Of a stretch of DNA of 64,000 nucleotides, positions 55,363 through 64,000 are shown piece after piece; the first letter of the stretch is position 1, and every line of letters starts with the position of its first letter. The notes under the pieces were generated by a model. That model was not told the origin of the DNA and made no database searches. It saw only the letters and a list, made by a program, of their open reading frames with translations. The DNA lies in the NCBI RefSeq assembly GCF_000719475.1, contig NZ_JOGO01000028.1, forward strand, positions 1-64,000, in the 5' to 3' direction. This DNA comes from Streptomyces sp. NRRL F-5630. Its GTDB lineage: Bacteria > Actinomycetota > Actinomycetes > Streptomycetales > Streptomycetaceae. Made by a program: the position numbers and the translations under genes.

Positions 55363-57834
55363 GTGAGCGGTACGACGCTGGCGGAGAACTGGGCGGGGCT
55401 CGACGAGCGGGGTGGTGCGCCCCTCGCCGAGCCGGTGCCCCCACCCCCCGTGCTCCGGCGGGCCGGCGGCCCGCCACCCCCGCAGGTGGCCCCCGAGCTG
55501 AGCCGGGCGCAGGTCCGCACCGTCTTCCTCGGGCTCATGCTCGCGCTCCTCCTCGCGGCCCTCGAGCAGATGATCGTCGCGACCGCGCTCCCGAAGATCG
55601 TCGGCGAGCTGCACGGGCTCGACCGCATGTCGTGGGCGATCACCGCGTACCTGCTCACCTCGACCGTCGGGCTGCCGATCTACGGAAAGCTCGGCGACCT
55701 CTTCGGGCGCAAGGGCGTCTTCCAGTTCGCGATCCTCGTCTTCGTCGTCGGCTCCGCGCTCGCTGGCTGGTCCCGCTCCATGGACCAGCTCATCGCCTTC
55801 CGCGCCATCCAGGGCATCGGCGCGGGCGGGCTCATGATCGGCGTGCAGGCGATCATCGGGGACATCGTGCCGCCACGCGAACGCGGCAAGTACATGGGCC
55901 TCATCGGCGCCGCCTTCGGCCTCGCCTCCGTCGCGGGACCGCTCCTCGGAGGCTTCTTCACCGACCACGTCTCGTGGCGCTGGTGCTTCTACTTCAACGT
56001 CCCCTTCGGCCTGCTGACCCTCGTCGTCGTCACCCTCGTCCTCAAACTGCCCCGCCCGCGCCGCAAGGCCAAGCTCGACGTGCTCGGCGCGACCCTGCTC
56101 GCCCTCGCGTCGGCGTGCCTCGTGCTGCTCACGAGCTGGGGCGGCACCGAGTACGCGTGGGGCTCGCGCATGATCATCGGGCTCGGCGCGGGCGCCGTCG
56201 TCAGCTCCGCGCTCTTCCTGCTCGCCGAGCACTACGCGACCGAACCGCTCATCCCGCTGCGCCTGTTCCGCGAACGCGCCTTCAACGTCACCGGGCTCGT
56301 CGGCGCCGTCGTCGGCATCGCGCTCTTCGGCGCGGCGAGCTACCTGCCGACCTATCTCCAGATGGTCGACGGGGCGAGCGCCACGGAGTCCGGGCTGCTC
56401 ATGCTGCCGATGATGGGCGGCGTCGTCATCGCCTCGATCGTCGCCGGGCAGCTCATCACGCACACCGGGCACTACCGGATCTACCCGATCCTCGGCGGGA
56501 TCCTCTCGACGCTCGGCATGTGGCTCCTGTCCCGCCTGGAGACCGGCACCTCGCGGTTCACGTACAGCGTGTGGATGGCCGTGCTCGGCGCCGGGATCGG
56601 GCTCATCATGCCCGTCCTCGTCCTCGCCGTGCAGAACGCGGTGCGCCCCGGTGACCTCGGGACGGCGACGAGTGCGAACAACTACTTCCGGCAGATCGGC
56701 GGCAGCGTCGGGGCCGCGATCTTCGGCACCCTCTTCGCGAGCCGCCTCGCCGACGCGCTCGCGGACCGGCTGCCCGCGGGCGCCGGTGACACCCTGCCCG
56801 ACCCCGAGTCCGTCACCCCGCAGCTCGTGCACCACCTCCCGGCGCCGCTGCGGGACGGATTCATCCAGGCGTACGCCGACGCGATGCCGAGGATCTTCCT
56901 CTACCTCGTACCGGTGCTCGCCCTCGGCCTGCTGATCGCCTGCTTCCTGAAGGAGACCCCCCTCGTGTCCACCGCCGCAGCGCACACCCCCGCCGAGCCC
57001 GCCGAGCCGGGGCCCGAGGCGCTCGCCGACACCACCGAAGTCCGCCTCCCCGCGAGCCGCACCCCACACGCGGGGCCGGGCGTCCCGGTGTGCGGCAGCG
57101 TCCAGCACCCGGACGGCAGCCCCGTCCCGCGCGCCGCGCTCACGCTCATCGACATCGCGGGGCAGCAGGTCGGGCGTGGCGCGAGCGGCGAGGACGGCAG
57201 GTACGCGCTCGCGACGCCCGGCATCGGATCGTACGTGCTCATCGCCGCCGCGGGCGGGCACCAGCCGCAGGCGGTCACGGTGACCGTCGCCGAGCGGCCC
57301 GTGGAACTGGACGTCGTGCTGGGCGGCGCGGGGCGGCTCGCCGGGCGGGTCGTCACGGCGGACGGCACCCCCGTCGCGGGCGCCTCGGTGACGCTCACGG
57401 ACGTGCGCGGCGAGGTCGTCGCGCACGCGCGCTCGGAGCACGACGGGGCGTACGTGCTGGACGACCTCGTCGCGGGCGAGTACACGCTCGCCGCGAGTGC
57501 CACGGCCTTCCGTCCCGCCGCGCTGCCGCTCACCGTGCAGGCGGCCCGCGAGACCCGGCAGGACATCGAGCTGGCCGGGGGAGCGGTGCTGCGCGGGACG
57601 GTACGGGCCCGCGGCGGGCGCCCCGTCGAGGACGCGCGCGTGACGCTGCTCGACGCGGCGGGCAACGTCGTCGACTCGCTCACGACCGAGGCAGACGGCA
57701 GCTTCCGCTTCGTGGACCTCTCCTCCGGCGAGTACACCGTCATCGCGGCGGGCTACCCGCCGGTCGCCACGGTCCTCCAGGTGGCGGGCGGCGGGCGCAC
57801 GGAACGCGACCTCCTCCTCGGCCACGAGGACTGA
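55363..57834 (+). CDS. MFS drug exporter (DHA2, 14-TM) fused to three carboxypeptidase-regulatory-like repeats
   Basis: The 823-residue chain has two parts. Residues about 45-545 are a 14-helix EmrB/QacA-type proton antiporter: motif [12 protein letters not shown], motif C-like [18 protein letters not shown]. From about 575 to the end are three Ig-like beta-sandwich repeats of the carboxypeptidase-regulatory / CNA-B type. Each runs G-x-V-x(n)-G-x-PV-x-x-A-x-VTL, then DG-x-Y/F and GEYTL ([40 protein letters not shown]). GTG 55363 follows AAGGGGA; ATG 55321 is in frame. The repeats are probably extracytoplasmic if the chain ends outside. Confidence 0.85.
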   Translation: MSGTTLAENWAGLDERGGAPLAEPVPPPPVLRRAGGPPPPQVAPELSRAQVRTVFLGLMLALLLAALEQMIVATALPKIVGELHGLDRMSWAITAYLLTSTVGLPIYGKLGDLFGRKGVFQFAILVFVVGSALAGWSRSMDQLIAFRAIQGIGAGGLMIGVQAIIGDIVPPRERGKYMGLIGAAFGLASVAGPLLGGFFTDHVSWRWCFYFNVPFGLLTLVVVTLVLKLPRPRRKAKLDVLGATLLALASACLVLLTSWGGTEYAWGSRMIIGLGAGAVVSSALFLLAEHYATEPLIPLRLFRERAFNVTGLVGAVVGIALFGAASYLPTYLQMVDGASATESGLLMLPMMGGVVIASIVAGQLITHTGHYRIYPILGGILSTLGMWLLSRLETGTSRFTYSVWMAVLGAGIGLIMPVLVLAVQNAVRPGDLGTATSANNYFRQIGGSVGAAIFGTLFASRLADALADRLPAGAGDTLPDPESVTPQLVHHLPAPLRDGFIQAYADAMPRIFLYLVPVLALGLLIACFLKETPLVSTAAAHTPAEPAEPGPEALADTTEVRLPASRTPHAGPGVPVCGSVQHPDGSPVPRAALTLIDIAGQQVGRGASGEDGRYALATPGIGSYVLIAAAGGHQPQAVTVTVAERPVELDVVLGGAGRLAGRVVTADGTPVAGASVTLTDVRGEVVAHARSEHDGAYVLDDLVAGEYTLAASATAFRPAALPLTVQAARETRQDIELAGGAVLRGTVRARGGRPVEDARVTLLDAAGNVVDSLTTEADGSFRFVDLSSGEYTVIAAGYPPVATVLQVAGGGRTERDLLLGHED

Positions 57835-57847
57835 CCTCCTCCCGACC

Positions 57848-57932
57848 GGCGGTCCGGCCGCCTCCCCTGCCGGACCGCCCCGGCGCCCGTCCTCCTCCCG
57901 CGGCCCCGCCCGGGAGGGGGACGGGCGCTTTT
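57848..57932 (+). terminator. Tandem terminators after the exporter, the second with a T-tract
   Basis: GGCGGTCCGG (57848-57857) pairs with 57870-57879. Then GCGCCCGTCC (57883-57892) pairs with GGACGGGCGC (57919-57928), followed by a TTTT run. The inner part can also pair. This should isolate the kdp operon from upstream transcription. Confidence 0.75.
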
Positions 57933-57976
57933 CCGTGCGCTCTCCCGCCCCGGGGCACTCCCCCCGCGTACGGAAT

Positions 57977-58024
57977 GCGTCAAGAGCGCCCCGCGCGCCA
58001 TATGGACGGCGTCAACAGCGCTCC
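57977..58024 (+). repeat. Direct repeat upstream of the kdp genes
   Basis: GCGTCAAGAGCGCC (57977-57990) and GCGTCAACAGCGCTCC (58009-58024) share GCGTCAA-N-AGCGC. Their starts are 32 bases apart, about three helical turns. They lie 90 to 135 bases before the first kdp-linked start and could bind a response regulator such as KdpE. Confidence 0.4.
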
Positions 58025-58110
58025 CGAGTGCCGGAATCCGCGTTTCGATCGGAAGGTATCCAACCGATCAGATCCGTGGAATCGCACGGCTTAGCTCTCA
58101 GGAGTCAACG

Positions 58111-58194
58111 ATGGCCGATCTGGCCTTCGTGGCCACCATGCTCGCGGTCTTCGCGCTCGTGGCCCTCGTCGCGAAAGGGGTGACGAAGCTGTGA
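58111..58194 (+). CDS. 27-residue single-helix membrane peptide, first gene of the kdp operon
   Basis: The product is almost entirely one hydrophobic helix ([20 protein letters not shown]) with a KGVTKL end. CAGGAG lies 6 bases before the ATG, and the stop overlaps the kdpF start as GTGA. It is not KdpF, which follows. Overlap and ribosome site argue that it is translated. It may be a second small stabilising subunit of the Kdp complex. I know no name for it. Confidence 0.6.
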   Translation: MADLAFVATMLAVFALVALVAKGVTKL

Positions 58195-58280
58195 CCGCCG
58201 AAAACGTCACCGGGCTCCTCGTGGCCCTCGCCCTTCTCGTGTACCTCGTCCTCGCCCTGGTCCGTCCGGAGAGGTTCTGA
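58191..58280 (+). CDS. kdpF: K+-transporting ATPase subunit F
   Basis: A 29-residue single-helix protein ([20 protein letters not shown], then ALVRPERF), started at GTG 58191. The ending LVRPERF is typical of KdpF. It stabilises the KdpABC complex in the membrane. KdpA begins 8 bases after its stop. Too short to be found by simple length cut-offs. Confidence 0.85.
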   Translation: MTAENVTGLLVALALLVYLVLALVRPERF

Positions 58281-58288
58281 GCGGCGAC

Positions 58289-59976
58289 ATGAGTCCTGTC
58301 CTGGCCGGAATACTCCAGTTGCTCGCGCTCGTCGTCGCCCTCGGCCTCTCGTACCGGCCGCTCGGCGACTACATGGCGCGGGTGTATTCCTCGCCCCGCC
58401 ACCTCCGGGTGGAGAAATGGATCTACCGGGTCATCGGCGCGAACCCGGACACCGCGATGCGGTGGCCCGCCTATCTGCGCGGTGTGCTCGCCTTTTCCCT
58501 CGTGTCCCTCCTCTTCCTGTACGCGCTGCAGCGCGTACAGGGAATCCTGCCCGGCTCGCTCGGTTTCTCCTCGATCGACCCGGACCAGGCGTTCAACACC
58601 GCCGCCTCCTTCGTCGCCAACACCAACTGGCAGTCCTATTACGGCGAGCAGGCCATGGGCCACGTCGTGCAGACCGGCGGCCTCGCGGTGCAGAACTTCG
58701 TCTCGGCCGCCGTCGGCATGGCCGTCGCGATCGCCCTCGTCCGCGGGTTCGCGCACCCCCGCCTGCTGGGCCGCAAGCTCGGCGCCGGTACCGGTGAGCT
58801 GGGCAACTTCTGGTCCGATCTCGTGCGCGGCACGGTCCGGATCCTGCTGCCGATCGCCGCCGTCGCCGCCGTGCTGCTCGTCGCGTGCGGCGCGATCCAG
58901 AACTTCGCCGGCATCCACGAGGTCGGCCAGTTCACGGGCGGCACGCAGCAGTTCAACGGGGGAGCGGTCGCCTCGCAGGAGGCGATCAAGGAACTCGGCA
59001 CGAACGGCGGCGGCTATTTCAACGCCAACTCCGCACACCCCTTCGAGAACCCCACGCCGCTCTCCAACCTCCTGGAGATCTTCCTCATCCTGGTGATCCC
59101 CTTCTCCCTGACCCGCACCTTCGGCCGCATGGTCGGCTCGGTGCGCCAGGGATACGCGATCCTCGCCACGATGGGCCTCATCTGGCTCGGATTCACCGCG
59201 CTCATGATGTGGACCGAATTCGCCCACCACGGCCCCGCGTTCGACCTCGCGGGCGGCGCCATGGAAGGCAAGGAGACGCGTTTCGGGGTCGGCGGTTCCT
59301 CGCTCTTCGCGGTCGCCACCACCCTCACCTCGACCGGCGCGGTCAATTCCTTCCACTCGTCCTTCACCGGACTCGGCGGCGGCATCACCATGCTGGGGAT
59401 GCAATTGGGCGAGATCGCGCCCGGTGGCGTCGGCTCGGGCCTGTACGGAATGCTCGTCATCGCCGTCATCGCGGTGTTCCTCGCCGGGCTCATGGTCGGC
59501 CGCACCCCCGAATACCTCGGCAAGAAGATCGGGCCCCGAGAGATCAAACTCGCCGCGCTCTACATCCTCGTCACCCCGGCACTCGTCCTGTGCTTCACCG
59601 CCGCCGCGATGGCCCTGCCCACCCCCGGCGATTCGATGACGAACTCCGGGCCGCACGGCTTCTCCGAGATCCTGTACGCGTACACCTCGGGCGCCAACAA
59701 CAACGGCTCCGCGTTCGCCGGGCTCAACGCCGACACGCAGTGGTTCAACACCACGATCGGCCTCGCGATGCTCCTCGGCCGCTTCCTGCCGATGGTCTTC
59801 GTTCTCGCCCTCGCGGGCTCCTTCGCGAGCCGGCGCCCCGTCCCCGAGACGGCCGGCACGCTCCGCACCGCGAAGCCCCTGTTCACCGGGGTGCTCACCG
59901 GCACCCTCCTCATCGTCACCGGACTCACCTACTTCCCGGCGCTCGCGCTGGGACCGCTCGCCGAAGGGCTCGCCTC

Positions 59977-59980
<4 letters not shown>
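58289..59980 (+). CDS. kdpA: K+-transporting ATPase potassium channel subunit A
   Basis: This 563-residue membrane subunit carries the K+ selectivity path. It has about ten helices and the selectivity-filter-like loops [42 protein letters not shown] and [14 protein letters not shown] in the four repeats. Length is that of the family. Its stop overlaps the kdpB start by ATGA. Confidence 0.96.
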
Positions 59981-62073
<2,093 letters not shown>

Positions 62074-62078
62074 CCGCC

Positions 62079-62750
62079 ATGAACTCCACCGCAGGTACCA
62101 CGGGACGCCTCCTGTGGGCCGGGCTGCGCGCCCTGCTCGTCCTGACCGTCGTCACCGGGGTGCTCTACCCCCTCGCGATCACCGGTATCGCCCAGGGCCT
62201 CTTCCACGACAAGGCCAACGGCTCCGAGATCAAGGAGAGCGGCGAGGTCGTCGGCTCGGCCCTCATCGGCCAGCGCTACGACCTCGCCACCGGGAAGGGC
62301 GAGGACACGCCCCGCCCCGACCTGCGCTTCTTCCAGCCGCGCCCGTCCAACGGCCTCGGCACGAACAGCGTCAACACGCAGTACAAGCTCATCCTCTCGG
62401 GCGCGACGAACCGCTCGGGCGACAACGAGGAGCTGATCGGCTGGGTGCGGCAGGCCAAGGCGGACGTCGTACGGGACAACTCCGTGCCCGGCCACCCGGT
62501 GCGCCCCGCCGACGTCCCCGCCGACGCCGTCACCTCCTCGGGCTCGGGTCTCGACCCCGACATCTCCCCGGAGTACGCGGCCCTCCAGGCCCGTCGCGTG
62601 GCGGAGCGCAACGACCTGCCGCTGAGCAGAATCCGGGACCTCGTCGCGGAGCACACGAGCGGGCGGACGCTGGGCTTCGCGGGGGAGCCGAGGGTGAACG
62701 TGCTGGAGCTGAACGTGGCGCTGCGGGAGGCGGTGGAAGCCGCGAAGTGA
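62079..62750 (+). CDS. kdpC: K+-transporting ATPase subunit C
   Basis: This 223-residue subunit has one N-terminal helix (LLVLTVVTGVLYPLAITGIAQ) and an extracytoplasmic domain. Typical motifs are GSALIGQ, FQPRPSN and SSGSGLDPDISPEYAALQA-like text near 150-165. It helps K+ access to KdpA. It starts 5 bases after kdpB. No kdpDE sensor genes are in the window. Confidence 0.95.
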   Translation: MNSTAGTTGRLLWAGLRALLVLTVVTGVLYPLAITGIAQGLFHDKANGSEIKESGEVVGSALIGQRYDLATGKGEDTPRPDLRFFQPRPSNGLGTNSVNTQYKLILSGATNRSGDNEELIGWVRQAKADVVRDNSVPGHPVRPADVPADAVTSSGSGLDPDISPEYAALQARRVAERNDLPLSRIRDLVAEHTSGRTLGFAGEPRVNVLELNVALREAVEAAK

Positions 62751-62759
62751 CCCCGCGGG

Positions 62760-62813
62760 GGCACGGGGCGACGGGGCGGCGTGGGTGCCGTACCGCCGCC
62801 CTGTGCCCGTGCC
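62760..62813 (+). terminator. Terminator after kdpC
   Basis: Outer arms GGCACGGG (62760-62767) and CCCGTGCC (62806-62813) pair perfectly. Inner arms GGCGGCG (62775-62781) and CGCCGCC (62794-62800) extend the stem. It begins 10 bases after the kdpC stop. The rest of the gap up to 63170 shows no gene. Confidence 0.65.
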
Positions 62814-63092
62814 GTGTCCTGGCGGGTCCCCGCCTCGGGGGGAGTCCAGCGCTCGGGTGAGCCGTTCGGCGTCTTGGGGGAGCGGCCCCCGCCGGGCCGT
62901 CCCAGAGTGCCGTCACGCTGCCGGGTGCACCCCACGGCTCACGCTGACTCCGTGCGGAGGACCGCCCGCGAGAGAGGCGCGGGGGCTGCCCCGAGAGCGG
63001 GTGCGGGCCCCCTGCCCGTCCGCCGGTGCCTCCCCCGCCCGGCCGCCACCGGTACGCCCATTGGCGGTGCCGCCACCCCGAGGGGAAGGCCA

Positions 63093-63124
63093 TTGACCTG
63101 CGCGCCTGCCGCAAGATCTACTCT
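63093..63124 (+). promoter_or_regulatory. Candidate promoter of the D-aminopeptidase gene
   Basis: TTGACC (63093-63098) is followed after 18 bases by TCTACT (63117-63122), or after 20 by TACTCT (63119-63124). The start codon is about 47 bases downstream. It fits a vegetative-type promoter. Confidence 0.5.
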
Positions 63125-63170
63125 GACGGGGCCGCCCGCCGAGGACCCGGCCCCGAGGAGAGGAGGACGC

Positions 63171-64000
63171 GTGCGGATTCTGATCAGCGCCGACATGGAG
63201 GGCGCCACCGGGGTCACCTGGCCCGGGGACGTCCTGCCGGGGACCCCGCTCTGGGAACGCTGCCGGCCGATGTTCACCTCCGATGTCGACGCCGCCGTGC
63301 GCGGTTTCTACGACGGCGGCGCGGACTCCGTGCTCGTCAACGAGGCGCACTGGTCGATGCGGAACCTGCTCATCGAGCGGATGGACGAGCGCGTCGAGAT
63401 GCTCACCGGCAAGCACAAGGACCTCAGCATGGTCGAGGGCGCGCAGTACGAGGGCGCCCGCGCCGCCGACGCCATCGCCTTCATCGGCTACCACGCCGGG
63501 GCCGGCATGGAAGGCGTCCTCGCGCACACCTTCCTCGCCAACCAGATCACCGGCGTGTGGCTCGACGGGCGGCGCGCGAGCGAGGGCCTGCTGAACGCCG
63601 CGCTCGTCGCCGAGTACGGCATCCCCGTCATCCTCGTCACCGGCGACGACCTCGCCTGCCGCGACGCCGAGGGGTACGCGCCCCGGGCCCGCAAGGTCGC
63701 CGTCAAGGACCACGTCTCGCGGTACGCCGCGATCTGCCGCACCCCCGCCCGTACCGCGAAGGACATCCGCGCGGCGGCCGAGGAGGCCGTCGCGCTCGCG
63801 GGCCGCCACGAGCCCGTCCCCCCGGCGCCGCACACGGTCGAGGTCGAGTTCGACGCCGCGCACCTCTCGCAGATCGTCACCTCGATCCCCGGCGTCGCAC
63901 GCGCCGGCGAACGCAAGGTCTCCTTCGAGAGCCCCAACATGTACGAGGCGTACCGCACCTTCAAGTCGGTGTGCTCGATCGCCTCCGGAGCAGTGGAGGA
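63171..64000 (+). CDS. M55-family D-aminopeptidase (DppA-like), cut by the window end
   Basis: The first 276 residues are present. ISADMEGATGV (about 5-15) carries the first zinc ligands (Asp, Glu), and further ligands are in VNEAHWSMRNLL and FIGYHAGAG. DppA forms a decameric zinc aminopeptidase cleaving D-Ala-D-Ala and related D-peptides. GTG 63171 follows AGGAGAGGAGGA. The frame is open at the right edge. Confidence 0.87.
   Translation, partial: MRILISADMEGATGVTWPGDVLPGTPLWERCRPMFTSDVDAAVRGFYDGGADSVLVNEAHWSMRNLLIERMDERVEMLTGKHKDLSMVEGAQYEGARAADAIAFIGYHAGAGMEGVLAHTFLANQITGVWLDGRRASEGLLNAALVAEYGIPVILVTGDDLACRDAEGYAPRARKVAVKDHVSRYAAICRTPARTAKDIRAAAEEAVALAGRHEPVPPAPHTVEVEFDAAHLSQIVTSIPGVARAGERKVSFESPNMYEAYRTFKSVCSIASGAVE

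Noticed and set aside
58025..58110. Cyclic di-AMP or K+ riboswitch before kdp
   Set aside because: The leader is too short and lacks the conserved ydaO/kimA-type elements that I know.

Overview
The window looks like a stretch of chromosome from a Streptomyces or a close actinobacterial relative. The DNA is very GC-rich with strong G/C third-position use, start codons are often GTG, many neighbouring genes overlap by a GTGA or ATGA, and TTA codons are nearly absent (one was found). No rRNA, tRNA, CRISPR array, insertion sequence or integrase was seen. Most of the window is metabolic chromosome of ordinary type. All assignments come from reading the sequence; no database search was run.

Layout. 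1-828 is a gene-free, minisatellite-like stretch ending in a terminator. 829-4348 is a gluABCD-type polar amino acid ABC importer whose binding protein carries a His/Pro-rich 24-bp repeat ahead of its lipoprotein signal. 4398-9916 (minus) holds a secreted CocE-like hydrolase, a Clp AAA+ ATPase without a visible ClpP-docking loop, and an unknown membrane-anchored protein. 10124-16180 has a gamma-glutamyltransferase, a second-type methionine aminopeptidase divergent from a small XRE regulator (both apparently leaderless), an ATP-grasp protein with a small membrane partner, and an unknown protein. 16514-23091 is a reductive pyrimidine/hydantoin degradation cluster: beta-ureidopropionase, aminotransferase, dihydropyrimidinase, an F420-type oxidoreductase and an NCS1 permease. 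23322-26589 pairs a beta-phosphoglucomutase with a GH65 disaccharide phosphorylase. 26625-30433 holds a permuted lipoate ligase, an inositol-phosphatase-like enzyme and an FAD oxidoreductase.

31015-33459 is a compact SDR / TetR / alcohol dehydrogenase module in which both enzyme genes share the same promoter plus a 13-bp palindrome, the probable TetR operator. 33631-36912 has a LysR gene and the kbl-tdh threonine degradation pair. 37138-42899 has a GNAT and a four-gene GH2 glycosidase/sugar ABC operon behind a LacI-type operator with no LacI gene nearby. 43225-45936 holds alkylation repair (an AdaA-AlkA fusion plus Ogt) and a Nudix hydrolase. 46099-48883 has glycerate kinase and the psd-pssA phosphatidylethanolamine pair.

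49159-50979 pairs a malyl-CoA-lyase-like enzyme with a shortened methylmalonyl-CoA-mutase-family protein that lacks the B12 domain. 51377-55017 holds a TetR regulator, a TTA-containing HEAT-repeat gene, a radical SAM gene behind a LexA-type box, and an SRPBCC protein. 55363-57834 is a 14-TM drug exporter fused to three Ig-like repeats. 58111-62750 is kdpFABC preceded by an extra 27-residue membrane peptide gene. 63171 to the end is a partial D-aminopeptidase gene.

The least ordinary items are the TetR operator module (31800-32498), the F420 enzyme in the pyrimidine cluster, the truncated mutase next to a CoA lyase, the small kdp leader gene, and the repeat-extended glutamate-binding lipoprotein. 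I did not find a system that I can call clearly new.
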